This document shows positions 32,191 through 40,516 of a stretch of 57,949 bases of DNA, piece after piece (the first letter of the stretch is position 1; each line of letters opens with the position of its first letter). A model generated the notes under the pieces. It searched no databases. It saw nothing but the letters and a program-made list of their open reading frames with translations, and was not told the origin of the DNA. A program made the translations under genes and the position numbers. This stretch comes from Lentisphaerota bacterium. Lineage in GTDB: Bacteria; Verrucomicrobiota; Kiritimatiellia; UBA8416; VGWI01. The DNA is taken from positions 1 to 57,949 of the forward strand of contig VGWI01000007.1 in NCBI GenBank assembly GCA_016873655.1. The letters run 5' to 3'.

Positions 32191-33494
32191 ACAAGAACAG
32201 TCAGACGATAACAGAGAAGATACTTGCAAGAGCGGCCGGGCAGGAATCCGTGCGGCCGGGCGACAACATATGGGTGAACGCGGACATCCTGCTCACGCAC
32301 GACATATGCGGGCCCGGCACGATTGGCGTGTTCAAGCGGGAGTTCGGCGAGGATGCGAGGGTGTGGGACAGCGAGAAGGTCGTGATCATTCCCGACCACT
32401 ACATCTTCACGGCCGACGAGAAGGCGCACCGCAATGTCGAGTTTCTGAAGCAGTTCGCGGCCGGGCAGAAGCTGGCCCATTTCTATCCGCCCGGCACCGG
32501 GTCATACCGGGGCGTCTGCCACGTGGCTCTGCCTGAGGCCGGGCACGTCCGGCCGGGCGAGGTCATCTTCGGGACCGACTCCCACACCTGCACGCACGGC
32601 GCGTTCGGCGCGTTTGCGACAGGGATAGGCAACACCGACGCCGGGTTCGTCATGGGGACCGGCAAGCTGCTGATAAAGGTTCCTCCAACCGCGCGGTTCC
32701 GGATTGAGGGCAGTTTCCCGGCGGGCGTGGTCGGGAAGGACGTGATACTGCGGATCATCGGCGACATCGGTGTTGACGGCGCCAACTACATGGCGATGGA
32801 GTTCTGCGGGTCGGCCCTGGCCGCGCTCGACATGGATGAAAGGATGACCATCTGCAACATGGCCATCGAGGCCGGGGCAAAGAACGGCATCATTGCGCCG
32901 GACGGCGTAACCGCGAAGTGGCTGGAGGGCAGAACGGGCAAGCCTTACAGGCCGCTGTATTCCGACGAGGGCGCGGAAGCCGCCTTCGAGCGGGTGTATG
33001 ACGCGGCTGATTTCGTGCCGTGCGTGGCGAAGCCGCATTTGCCGTCCAACTATGCCCCGGCGCGCGATATGCGGGGAACGCCGCTTGACCGCGCCTACAT
33101 CGGGTCGTGCACCGGCGGCAAATTGAAGGACTTTGTGATGGCCGCGCGCATTCTGAAGGGAAGAAAGGTGAAGATACCGACCTTCCTGGTGCCTGCCACC
33201 GCCGAAGTGGCGATGGGGCTGATGACGACGGTCGTGGACGGCAAGCCGCTGGTCACGATCTTTGTCGAGGCCGGCTGCGAGGACATCGCGCCGCCTTCAT
33301 GTGCGGCGTGTCTGGGCGGGCCGGCGGACACGTACGGACGCGTTGCGGGTTCGGAATCGGTGATCAGCACGACGAACCGCAATTTCATAGGGCGCATGGG
33401 GTCCAAGTCGGCGTCCATCTATCTTGCCTCGCCGTTGACGGTTGCGGCATCGGCGGTGGAAGGGCGGGTCGCGGACCCGGTGAAGTACCTGTGA
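32187..33494 (+). CDS. leuC: 3-isopropylmalate dehydratase large subunit (LeuC2 type)
   Basis: The protein has 435 residues of the aconitase family, short archaeal/LeuC2-like version. TITEKILARAAGQ begins it; substrate and cluster features include GTDSHTCTHGAFGAFATGIGN, the first cluster Cys in IGSCTGGKLKDF (about residue 306), and the second and third Cys in PSCAACLGG (about 370-378). GTG is the start, overlapping the upstream gene. It isomerises 2- to 3-isopropylmalate in leucine synthesis with leuD. Homoaconitase or citramalate-pathway use is possible, since leuB and leuA are not nearby. Confidence 0.92.
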   Translation: MNKNSQTITEKILARAAGQESVRPGDNIWVNADILLTHDICGPGTIGVFKREFGEDARVWDSEKVVIIPDHYIFTADEKAHRNVEFLKQFAAGQKLAHFYPPGTGSYRGVCHVALPEAGHVRPGEVIFGTDSHTCTHGAFGAFATGIGNTDAGFVMGTGKLLIKVPPTARFRIEGSFPAGVVGKDVILRIIGDIGVDGANYMAMEFCGSALAALDMDERMTICNMAIEAGAKNGIIAPDGVTAKWLEGRTGKPYRPLYSDEGAEAAFERVYDAADFVPCVAKPHLPSNYAPARDMRGTPLDRAYIGSCTGGKLKDFVMAARILKGRKVKIPTFLVPATAEVAMGLMTTVVDGKPLVTIFVEAGCEDIAPPSCAACLGGPADTYGRVAGSESVISTTNRNFIGRMGSKSASIYLASPLTVAASAVEGRVADPVKYL

Positions 33495-33529
33495 GTCCGG
33501 ATTGCGGAGCGTTGAACGGGAGACACGCG

Positions 33530-34099
33530 ATGAACAGCGGTTCCGGGGGCAGCATAAAGGGCCTCGTGTACGTTGTCGGGGACAATATCGACACTGACGC
33601 CATAATTCCGGCGGAGTATCTGAACCTCGTGCCGACGATCAAGTCCGAGTACGAGAAACTCGGCTCCTACGCGTTGTCCGGGCTTCCCGATTCCATGCCG
33701 CGTTTTGTTGAAGCCGGCGCCGCCCGCAGCAGGTATGTCATCGTCGTGGCTGGACAGAACTTCGGATGCGGATCCTCGCGCGAGCATGCGCCCATTGCGC
33801 TTGGCGCGGCCGGCGTGAGGGCCGTCGTTGCGGAGTCATACGCGAGAATCTTCTTCCGCAACGCGGTGGCGACAGGCGAGCTGTACCCGATGGAATCGGC
33901 ACGGCGGCTGTGCGGATCGTTCAGGACAGGCGATGAGGCGGAGCTGGACCTCAACGCCGGGCGGATCGTGAAGGTTGCATCGGGAGATTCGTTCGAGCTG
34001 CGCCCTCTCGGCGCGGTGGCGCCCGTAATCGCGGCCGGCGGCATATTCGGCTATGCGCGGAAGGCGGGAATGATCGGGAGCGCGCCGGGGAGGGCATGA
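33530..34099 (+). CDS. leuD: 3-isopropylmalate dehydratase small subunit
   Basis: The protein has 189 residues from ATG at 33530. It contains GDNIDTDAIIPAEYLN, the conserved swivel motif, and GQNFGCGSSREHAPIAL, which binds substrate. The C-terminal part forms the usual small beta-rich domain. It completes the dehydratase with leuC 35 bases upstream. The end shares ATGA with parA. A short non-conserved tail (MIGSAPGRA) extends beyond the normal C-terminus. Confidence 0.92.
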   Translation: MNSGSGGSIKGLVYVVGDNIDTDAIIPAEYLNLVPTIKSEYEKLGSYALSGLPDSMPRFVEAGAARSRYVIVVAGQNFGCGSSREHAPIALGAAGVRAVVAESYARIFFRNAVATGELYPMESARRLCGSFRTGDEAELDLNAGRIVKVASGDSFELRPLGAVAPVIAAGGIFGYARKAGMIGSAPGRA

Positions 34100-35157
34100 T
34101 GGAAGAGCCCGTTGTCCAGGAGCCCCGCCCCGCATCGCCATGCCCTTCCCAGGCCCGGGACCGCCGTCCTCTGGTGGTTGCGGTCGCGAACCAGAAAGGC
34201 GGCGTTGGCAAGACCACGACCGCCGTTAATCTTGCCGCCGCGCTGGCAGGGGCCGGCAGGCGGGTTCTGTTGATAGACCTCGATCCCCAGGCCAACGCCA
34301 CCAGCGGGCTCGGCGTGCAGGCCGGGCAGGGCGCCAGCGTCTACCAGGCCCTGACGGGCGACGGATCCGCCGCTGAGAGCATTGTCTCCACCGCGGTCAA
34401 TGGGCTGGACCTTCTGCCTTCCGAGCTCGATCTTGCCGGCGCCGAGATAGAGGTCGCACGGATGGACGAATACCTGCACAGGTTCCGTCGGGTGCTTGAG
34501 CCGGTTCTCGCCGTGCGCGGATATGACTTCGTGATTGTTGACTGTCCGCCGTCCCTCGGGATCCTCACGATGAACGCTCTGGCTGCGGCCGACAAGGTGC
34601 TCGTGCCGATGCAATGCGAGTACTACGCGCTTGAGGGGCTTTCGGTGATAACGGATCTTATCAAGCGGCTGCGCGATTCCGGCGCGAACCCAGTTCTTGA
34701 GCTTCAGGGAATCCTTATGACCATGTATGACAGCCGGACGAACCTGGCTGCCGAGGTCGTGAAGGATGTCAGCGCCCATTTCCCCCAGCATGTCTATCGC
34801 GTGATGATTCCCCGGAACGTGAAGCTCAGCGAGGCGCCGAGCTTCGGGAAGCCGGTCACCGTCCATGACCCGCAGTCCGCTGGTGCGGAAGCTTACCGTC
34901 TTCTGGCCCGGGAGTTTCTGCGCCGTGAGGAAGGCGCTGTCGCGCCGGAGCAGGTGAAGCCTGTTCTGCGCAGCGCGGAGGAAGTGGCGCGGGCCCTGGA
35001 GAGGGTGGAGATCGAATCGCGCGCCAACCGCGGGCGGGCAAAGCGCTTCAGGATATTCCGGATAAAGGTGACGCCGGAGCAGGTTTCACCTGATCCGGGC
35101 GCTCCCGTCGTCGAGGGCGGACTCCCTGCGGAGCCGCTTCAGCCTTCCGGCAACTGA
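34096..35157 (+). CDS. parA: ParA/Soj-family ATPase, orphan
   Basis: The protein has 353 residues. After about 27 non-conserved N-terminal residues comes the deviant Walker A NQKGGVGKTTTAVNLAAAL, then LLIDLDPQANATSGLG, switch DFVIVDCPPSLGILTMNAL and IPRNVKLSEAPSFGKPV, all canonical Soj. It would position chromosomes, plasmids or protein cargo. The last 60 residues are extra and basic, and their coding end overlaps the deformylase gene by 72 bases on the opposite strand. No parB follows, so it lacks its usual partner here. It is coupled to leuD by ATGA. Confidence 0.93.
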   Translation: MMEEPVVQEPRPASPCPSQARDRRPLVVAVANQKGGVGKTTTAVNLAAALAGAGRRVLLIDLDPQANATSGLGVQAGQGASVYQALTGDGSAAESIVSTAVNGLDLLPSELDLAGAEIEVARMDEYLHRFRRVLEPVLAVRGYDFVIVDCPPSLGILTMNALAAADKVLVPMQCEYYALEGLSVITDLIKRLRDSGANPVLELQGILMTMYDSRTNLAAEVVKDVSAHFPQHVYRVMIPRNVKLSEAPSFGKPVTVHDPQSAGAEAYRLLAREFLRREEGAVAPEQVKPVLRSAEEVARALERVEIESRANRGRAKRFRIFRIKVTPEQVSPDPGAPVVEGGLPAEPLQPSGN

Positions 35158-35658
35158 GACCTTCTGGGCCAGCGTCATCCGGTCGCACAGCAGCACTCCG
35201 CGCAGGTGATCGAGCTCGTGCTGGATTGCGCGGGCAAGAAGTCCGGTTCCCTCTGTCTCCCGTTCGGTCCCCTGCAGATCCATGTGTCGCACCCGCACCC
35301 TCTCTGCGCGCCGCACGTTCACGTATATCTCCGGGAAGCTCAGGCACCCTTCCTGGCCCACCTGAACTCCTTCTTCATGAACGATTTCCGGATTGATCAG
35401 GATCAGCGGCATTTCTGGGAGCGCGTCGGCGTTCCCGCCGCGTGCTTCTTCAGCGCCGGGTGGAATATCTATGACGCACATATTCTCCGTGCGCCCTATC
35501 TGCTGGGCGGCCAGCCCGAGCCCGTTCGCGGCGCGCATCGCGCGCAGCATTTCCTCGGCGAGTTTACGGATCTCTGGCGTCACGGTCCCGACCCTGCGCG
35601 CCTTCTTTCTGAGCTCCGGCCGGCCGTACTTGAGAATGCTGTATTTCACCTTGCTCAT
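35086..35658 (-). CDS. def: Peptide deformylase
   Basis: The protein has 190 residues with the three catalytic boxes: GLGLAAQQIG (about 45-54), EGCLSFPEIY (about 104-113) and the zinc site QHELDHLRGVL (about 146-156). It removes the formyl group from new proteins. ATG at 35658 is chosen because it opens the usual SILKYGRPELRKKA N-terminus; the upstream extension lacks homology. Its 3' end overlaps the convergent parA gene by 72 bases. The C-terminal residues after the catalytic domain, LKRLRRESALDD, are part of that overlap. Confidence 0.94.
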   Translation of the reverse strand: MSKVKYSILKYGRPELRKKARRVGTVTPEIRKLAEEMLRAMRAANGLGLAAQQIGRTENMCVIDIPPGAEEARGGNADALPEMPLILINPEIVHEEGVQVGQEGCLSFPEIYVNVRRAERVRVRHMDLQGTERETEGTGLLARAIQHELDHLRGVLLCDRMTLAQKVSVAGRLKRLRRESALDDGSARIR

Positions 35659-35773
35659 TTCCGGAATAAACAGTTTCACGAAACCTGCAGGCGGCCAATG
35701 ATACCTGCGGTTACCGGGCTGTTTCAAACCTCATCTCCGCGCTTCGGCGGTTGGCGCCGCATCCTGAACTTTC

Positions 35774-35803
35774 TTGCCACCCCAGTGTGTGCTTGCCTAT
35801 CCT
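35774..35803 (+). promoter_or_regulatory. Sigma70-type promoter candidate for citrate synthase
   Basis: TTGCCA (35774-35779), an 18-base spacer and TATCCT (35798-35803) lie in the 204-base gap between the divergent def and citrate synthase genes. The gene begins 60 bases downstream. Confidence 0.4.
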
Positions 35804-35862
35804 GCAGCACCCGGGCACACGGGTGTGGCTGGCAGGAGTTGCACCAGAGGAGCGAGAACAAC

Positions 35863-37251
35863 TTGGAAATCACGAGGCTTATTTCGGAGGCCACGGCGGC
35901 GGCCGTGAGTCGGCGCGATCCGGGTGCTGTTCCGGGGTGGACCGGGCGGGTGAAGTGGCCTGTAACCTGCACCGTGGGGCCTGGTCTGGAAGGCGCGATC
36001 GCCTGTGAGACCAAGATCGGGTACATAGACGGCGCGCAGGGGTCGATGCTCTACCAGGGCTATGACATCTACGACCTGTGCACGCATTCAAACTTCGAAG
36101 AAGTCTGTTACCTGCTTCTCTACGGGAAGTTGCCCACCGAATCGCAGATGGCGGCCTTCGATGCCAAGCTCAAGGAGGCGCGGTACCTGTCGGACACTCT
36201 TCGTCTGCTCGACAACTTTCCGGTCGAGGATATGCACCCGATGGCGTCGCTGCGTCTGGCAACGACGTTCATGCGCTACCGGCTCACATGGCGCGACTCC
36301 GCCGCCGCCCGGCCCAGGCCCGACGAGGCGATAGCCTCCGACGAGGACTCCATCCCGATGGAAACAAAGCCCCGCGGCGAAAGCAGGGCGATCTACGAGT
36401 TCCGCAGACAGCGGTTGCTGCGGCCTGCGAATGCCGGGTCGACGAGGGACGACGCGGCGAGCATGGAATCGTGCATACACCTCATTTCCGGTCTCGCGAC
36501 GCTTACGGCGGCAATTTCGCGGCTGCGCCAGGGGAAGATGCCGCTTGAACCGGATCCGGATCTCAGCCACGCGGCAAACTTTCTTTACATGATGTCTGGG
36601 CGCAGGCCGACGCCGGAAGAGGAGCGGGTGATGGACGTTTGCCTGATCCTGCATGCCGATCACGGCATGAACGCGAGCACCTTCGCGGCGATGGTCGTGG
36701 CCTCGACGCTGTCGGACATCTATCTCTCGATCGGGTCCGGCATCGCCGCCCTCAGCGGTCCGTTGCACGGCGGTGCGAACGAGGAAGTGCTGCATCTGCT
36801 CCGGGAGATCGGCACGTGCAAGGCGGTTCCGGCCTGGTTCGCGAAGGCCACGGAGGAGAAGCGGAAGATCCCCGGTTTCGGGCATCGCGTTTACAAGACC
36901 TACGATCCGCGCGCCGTGGTGCTGTCGCCGCTGGCGGAGCACCTTGTTGCCCGGAACAAGGAAGTCCGCCCGCTCTTCCGTGTCGCGCGCGCGCTGGAAA
37001 AGAGGGTTGTTGCCACGCTCGGCAAGAACAAGGGGATCTACCCCAACGTGGACTACTATTCGGGGCTCATATACTCGTGCATGGGAATACCCGTTGAGAT
37101 GTTCACCCCGATATTCGCCGTGAGCCGCGTTGCCGGCTGGACGGCCCGGGTCATGGAGTATCTTGGCAACAACCGCATATTCCGGCCGCGCTCCATCTAC
37201 ATTGGAGAACACGGCAAGGAGTTTGTACCGGCGAAAGACCGTGACGCCTGA
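35863..37251 (+). CDS. gltA: Citrate synthase family protein with an internal insertion
   Basis: The protein has 462 residues from TTG at 35863, supported by GAGGAGCG; no in-frame ATG is better placed. Conserved features are YIDGAQGSMLYQGYDIYDL near the N-terminus, SHAANFLYMMSG, HADHGMNASTFAA, the active-site His in GPLHGGANEEVL and GFGHRVYKTYDPRA with the second catalytic His. About 45 extra residues with Arg, Glu and Pro (around positions 145-190) are inserted before the conserved helix IHLISGLATL. It condenses oxaloacetate with acetyl-CoA; 2-methylcitrate synthase is the main alternative. Confidence 0.9.
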   Translation: MEITRLISEATAAAVSRRDPGAVPGWTGRVKWPVTCTVGPGLEGAIACETKIGYIDGAQGSMLYQGYDIYDLCTHSNFEEVCYLLLYGKLPTESQMAAFDAKLKEARYLSDTLRLLDNFPVEDMHPMASLRLATTFMRYRLTWRDSAAARPRPDEAIASDEDSIPMETKPRGESRAIYEFRRQRLLRPANAGSTRDDAASMESCIHLISGLATLTAAISRLRQGKMPLEPDPDLSHAANFLYMMSGRRPTPEEERVMDVCLILHADHGMNASTFAAMVVASTLSDIYLSIGSGIAALSGPLHGGANEEVLHLLREIGTCKAVPAWFAKATEEKRKIPGFGHRVYKTYDPRAVVLSPLAEHLVARNKEVRPLFRVARALEKRVVATLGKNKGIYPNVDYYSGLIYSCMGIPVEMFTPIFAVSRVAGWTARVMEYLGNNRIFRPRSIYIGEHGKEFVPAKDRDA

Positions 37252-37286
37252 ACGCGCGCCGGCTCGGCCGGCGGGAGGAGTGACCG

Positions 37287-38051
37287 GTGACGGATACGGC
37301 TGAAAGGGTGATTATCGTCATTCCCACGTATGACGAGAGGGACAACGTGGGGCCGATTTCGGAAGCCGTTCATCGCTTTCGCGGTGATGCCGACATCCTG
37401 TTCGTTGACGACGGTTCGCCGGACGGAACGGGCGAGATAGCGGACCGGCTTGCGGCGGACGATCCGCGAATCCACGTTCTGCACAGGGAGAAGAAGAGCG
37501 GCCTCGGACGCGCGTATATCGCCGGGTTCAAGTGGGCCCTGGAGCGCGGCTACACCCACATCTTCGAGATGGACGCCGATTTCTCGCATGACCCGGCGGA
37601 AATACCGAACTTCATGGCCGCCGCGAAGGAAGCGGACCTGGTCATCGGATCGCGCTATGTCCAGGGGATAAGGATAACCAACTGGCCGTTGAGCAGGCTG
37701 ATGCTCAGCAAGTCGGCCGCGATATACGTGCGTGTTGTAACAGGAATGCCGGTCGCTGATCCGACAGGCGGTTTCAAGTGCTACAGGCGCGAGGTGCTGG
37801 AGGCCATACCGCTCGACGAGATAGAGTCCAACGGCTACTCATTCCAGGTGGAGATGAACCACGCGACCTGGCTTCTTGGTTTCAGAATAAAGGAGATTCC
37901 GATCACGTTTGTTGACCGGCGCGCGGGTTACTCGAAGATGAGCAAGGCGATCATGAAAGAGGCCATGACCATTGTATGGAAGCTTGCCTTGCGCAACGGA
38001 ATGCGGCGGACTCCCGCGCGCAGGCCGGCGGGCAACAGGGCCGGAGCATGA
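37287..38051 (+). CDS. Polyprenyl-phosphate mannose synthase-like GT2
   Basis: The protein has 254 residues, like bacterial DPM1/Ppm1 catalytic domains. IIVIPTYDERDNV opens it, FVDDGSPDGTGEIADR follows, and the catalytic Asp-x-Asp region is FEMDADFSHDP (about 91-101). The product specificity box contains ADPTGGFKCYRREVL. No C-terminal membrane helices are present, so the enzyme is soluble or peripheral. It charges a polyprenyl phosphate with mannose or glucose. The GTG start follows GGGAGGAGTG. Its end overlaps the DPPR synthase gene by 4 bases. Confidence 0.9.
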   Translation: MTDTAERVIIVIPTYDERDNVGPISEAVHRFRGDADILFVDDGSPDGTGEIADRLAADDPRIHVLHREKKSGLGRAYIAGFKWALERGYTHIFEMDADFSHDPAEIPNFMAAAKEADLVIGSRYVQGIRITNWPLSRLMLSKSAAIYVRVVTGMPVADPTGGFKCYRREVLEAIPLDEIESNGYSFQVEMNHATWLLGFRIKEIPITFVDRRAGYSKMSKAIMKEAMTIVWKLALRNGMRRTPARRPAGNRAGA

Positions 38052-38953
38052 GGGCGGCTGTCCGAAGTCTGCTTTCCGCGCTGCGCGTGAGCCAGTGGAC
38101 CAAGAACAGCGTGGTCCTTGCAGCCGTGTTTTTTGCGCTCGGGGACCGGGAGCAGAACATTCCCTGGACGACCGCGGCCATGGTCATTCCGGCGGCAATT
38201 CTCTTCTGTTTAGCCTCGAGCGGCATCTACATTCTCAACGACATCCGAGACATCGAGTCCGACCGCGCGCATCCCACGAAGCGCCTGCGCGCCATTGCGT
38301 CGGGCAGGATGCCGGTGCCGGCGGCATGGATCTTCGCGTTCCTGTTCCTCGGCCTGGGGCTCGGCGGCGCGCTTGCGCTGCAACCCCTGTTCGCGGCAGT
38401 TCTTGCCGCCTACGTGGCGCTCCAGCTTCTCTACACGCTTGCTCTGAAGCGCATAGCCCTTGCCGACATAATGGTCATTGCCACGGGATTCGTACTGAGG
38501 GCGGTTGCCGGCGCCGTGGCGATAGGCGTGAAGATATCCCCGTGGCTGCTGGTCTGCACATTTCTCCTGGCGCTCTTTCTCGCCACGTGCAAGCGCAGGC
38601 ACGAGAAGGTGCTGATGGACGACCTGGGCGGCGGCAACGCCACGCGCGACAGTCTCGCGGGCTATGACCGGCTGCTTCTCGACCAGCTTGTGGCGATAAT
38701 CAGCGCGGCGACGATCGTCTGCTATGCGATCTACACGCTCTGGCCGGCGACGGTGGAGAAGTTCGGGACTTCGATGCTGGCGTTGACGATCCCGTTCGTT
38801 GTTTTCGGCATGTTCCGGTATCTCGACCTCGTCTACCGGCATGAGAAGGGGGACAGGCCGGAGAAGATACTTCTTACGGACGCGCCGCTGCTGGTGGCCA
38901 TCGCCCTCTACGGCGTGAGTGTCCTGGTGATCTTTGCCCTGTTCGGCAAGTGA
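38048..38953 (+). CDS. Decaprenyl-phosphate phosphoribosyltransferase-like UbiA protein
   Basis: The protein has 301 residues from ATG at 38048. It is a UbiA-type prenyltransferase with about nine membrane helices. The key motif is Asn-Asp-Ile-Arg-Asp-Ile-Glu-Ser-Asp-Arg (about 64-73), with HPTKRLRAIASG after it, the pattern of DPPR synthases; the second acidic motif is GYDRLLLDQL. SQWTKNSVV at the N-terminus also fits. It transfers phosphoribose from PRPP to a polyprenyl phosphate, giving a ribose or arabinose donor for glycans. It is coupled to the mannose synthase by ATGA. Confidence 0.88.
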   Translation: MRAAVRSLLSALRVSQWTKNSVVLAAVFFALGDREQNIPWTTAAMVIPAAILFCLASSGIYILNDIRDIESDRAHPTKRLRAIASGRMPVPAAWIFAFLFLGLGLGGALALQPLFAAVLAAYVALQLLYTLALKRIALADIMVIATGFVLRAVAGAVAIGVKISPWLLVCTFLLALFLATCKRRHEKVLMDDLGGGNATRDSLAGYDRLLLDQLVAIISAATIVCYAIYTLWPATVEKFGTSMLALTIPFVVFGMFRYLDLVYRHEKGDRPEKILLTDAPLLVAIALYGVSVLVIFALFGK

Positions 38954-38984
38954 CCGCATGTCCGCCCGCGGCTGGACACGGCGG

Positions 38985-39013
38985 TTGCCTCAACGTGCGG
39001 TCTTCGGTATTAT
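38985..39013 (+). promoter_or_regulatory. Sigma70-type promoter candidate for the mini-ferredoxin
   Basis: TTGCCT (38985-38990) and TATTAT (39008-39013) are separated by 17 bases. The start of the ferredoxin gene is about 113 bases beyond the predicted start point, leaving an untranslated leader. Confidence 0.45.
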
Positions 39014-39132
39014 TTCCCGGGAAAGAGGCGGGAAGCAGTTCTTTCCGCCGCTGTGCGTTCCGCGCCCCGGCCTGTGGACGGCCGGACCGGCCGGACACGC
39101 CTGTTTGAGCAGACAAGAAGGGGAGAATCGGT

Positions 39133-39303
39133 ATGCCGGCAGAAGTTGACAAGGGGAAGTGCACTGGTTGCGGCGCCTGCGTGGAAGCGTGCCCGGTCGA
39201 GGCGATCACGATGGACGAGAAGGCCATCGTGGACGCGGACAAGTGCGTTGACTGCGGCGCCTGCGTGGACGCCTGTCCCGTGGAAGCGATCAGCATGAAG
39301 TAG
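39133..39303 (+). CDS. 2[4Fe-4S] mini-ferredoxin
   Basis: The protein has 56 residues. Two Cys-x2-Cys-x2-Cys-x3-Cys-Pro motifs ([12 protein letters not shown] and [12 protein letters not shown]) form a classical clostridial-type ferredoxin. An AAGGGGAG ribosome site precedes the ATG. It stands alone, with its own promoter candidate, and could serve as electron carrier for the radical SAM enzyme or the Ehr complex of this window; that link is inference. Confidence 0.93.
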   Translation: MPAEVDKGKCTGCGACVEACPVEAITMDEKAIVDADKCVDCGACVDACPVEAISMK

Positions 39304-39310
39304 AGAGCGG

Positions 39311-39329
39311 CGGCTGATATCCTCAGCCG
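39311..39329. terminator. Hairpin between convergent ferredoxin and EamA genes
   Basis: A perfect stem CGGCTGA/TCAGCCG with a TATCC loop lies just after the ferredoxin stop and includes the last codons of the EamA gene. It lacks a T-run, so it is only a terminator-like candidate for either direction. Confidence 0.4.
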
Positions 39330-40216
39330 AGCGCAGATGAACCGGCGGAGGCCCTGCGGGTCTGCCGCCGGTTTGTTTTCGGGGAACTGAGCGCAAGCGC
39401 CAGGCAGATCAAGCCCGCGCCCGGCAGGAGCGTGCGCCAGTCCGCCCTCTCCCCGAAAACCGTGACCGCCGCCGCGACCGCCAGCGGCACCTTGACGTTG
39501 TTGAACACGGCCAGTGTTGCCGGCGTCACGCGCCGGGCTCCCATGTTCCACAGCAGGAACCCCAGCCCGGAAGGAATCAGGCCCAGGTATGCAAGCACCG
39601 CGCCCTGGAGCGGCGTGGGCCGCATGCGGGTCCAATCTCCGAACATGCCGACCGCAACAGTGGCGAACACGACCCCGCCGAAATACAGAGCGGCGAAGAA
39701 ACGCATATCGTCCGCCTCCTTCCGCGCAGGCCCGATAATGCCGCGGTACGCAAGCTGGCCGAATGCGAATGCGAGATTGGACGCCTGGACAAGCAGGAAC
39801 CCGAGCGCCGCGCCGCGCCACCCGCTGCCCGAGAACACGATTGCCCCGGCCCCAACGATTGCCAGCAGGACTGCGAGAAAGCCGCGTCCGCCGAAACGCC
39901 GTGTGCGGAGCGCCGCCATCCACCAGACATAGAGCGGCGTCAACACCGTGAACAGGGCCACCTGATGGGCCTGAAGGTGGCGGTATGACAGCAGATACGC
40001 CACGTACATGAAGCCGTACTGGACAGCGCCGACGCCGGTCAGTTTCAGAAGCGCCGACGCCGACAGCGAACGCGGCCGGAAGAACAGCGCGAACGGCACG
40101 AGTGAAAGAACAAGCCGGGCCCACACCACAAAATACGGGTCGAGCCCGGTCATGTGTTGCTTGATGAGACCGAACGAGAAGGCCCAGAGCAGTGAAGCCA
40201 GCGAGAGGTAGAACAT
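39323..40216 (-). CDS. EamA/DMT-family transporter
   Basis: The protein has 297 residues with ten hydrophobic segments in two five-helix halves, the EamA layout. The first half starts FYLSLASLLWAFSFGLIK and the second contains GAVLAYLGLIPSGLGFLLWN. Basic residues sit at the C-terminus (SPKTNRRQTRRA). Members export or import amino acids, purines or other metabolites; no substrate is evident. It is the third gene of a minus-strand operon behind PCMT and acylphosphatase, with a 3-base gap to the latter. Confidence 0.92.
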   Translation of the reverse strand: MFYLSLASLLWAFSFGLIKQHMTGLDPYFVVWARLVLSLVPFALFFRPRSLSASALLKLTGVGAVQYGFMYVAYLLSYRHLQAHQVALFTVLTPLYVWWMAALRTRRFGGRGFLAVLLAIVGAGAIVFSGSGWRGAALGFLLVQASNLAFAFGQLAYRGIIGPARKEADDMRFFAALYFGGVVFATVAVGMFGDWTRMRPTPLQGAVLAYLGLIPSGLGFLLWNMGARRVTPATLAVFNNVKVPLAVAAAVTVFGERADWRTLLPGAGLICLALALSSPKTNRRQTRRASAGSSALG

Positions 40217-40219
40217 CTG

Positions 40220-40495
40220 TCAACCCGAGATGGTGAAGGGTTTGAGGCGCCCGCCGGCCGCCTCTTCGACGGATGCGACGTGCCTTACCACGGCCATGGG
40301 CGGGCCCTGCCAGCACCAGCGCACGAAATCGTCAACCGCCTCGGCAGGGCCTTGCGCAACCGCCTCGACGGTTCCGTTTGGCCTGTTGCATATCCAGCCC
40401 CTGAGTCCGAGGCGTCTCGCTTCGGTATAGGCATTCATGCGGAAGCACACCCCCTGTACGCGGCCGGAAATTATCACACGCACACGCTTTTCCAT
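40220..40495 (-). CDS. acyP: Acylphosphatase
   Basis: This 91-residue enzyme has the usual length. The phosphate-binding loop is GRVQGVCFR (about 11-19) with the catalytic Arg, and WICNRPNGTVEAVAQG carries the catalytic Asn (about 37). It hydrolyses acyl phosphates such as 1,3-bisphosphoglycerate or carbamoyl phosphate. It lies between the PCMT gene (21 bases upstream) and EamA. Confidence 0.95.
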   Translation of the reverse strand: MEKRVRVIISGRVQGVCFRMNAYTEARRLGLRGWICNRPNGTVEAVAQGPAEAVDDFVRWCWQGPPMAVVRHVASVEEAAGGRLKPFTISG

Positions 40496-40516
40496 AGGTC
40501 TTGCTTCCTTCGCGGC

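Noticed and set aside
38874-40316. 480-codon minus-strand frame overlapping the EamA gene and ferredoxin
   Set aside because: The EamA and acylphosphatase genes in other frames have all family features; this frame has none.
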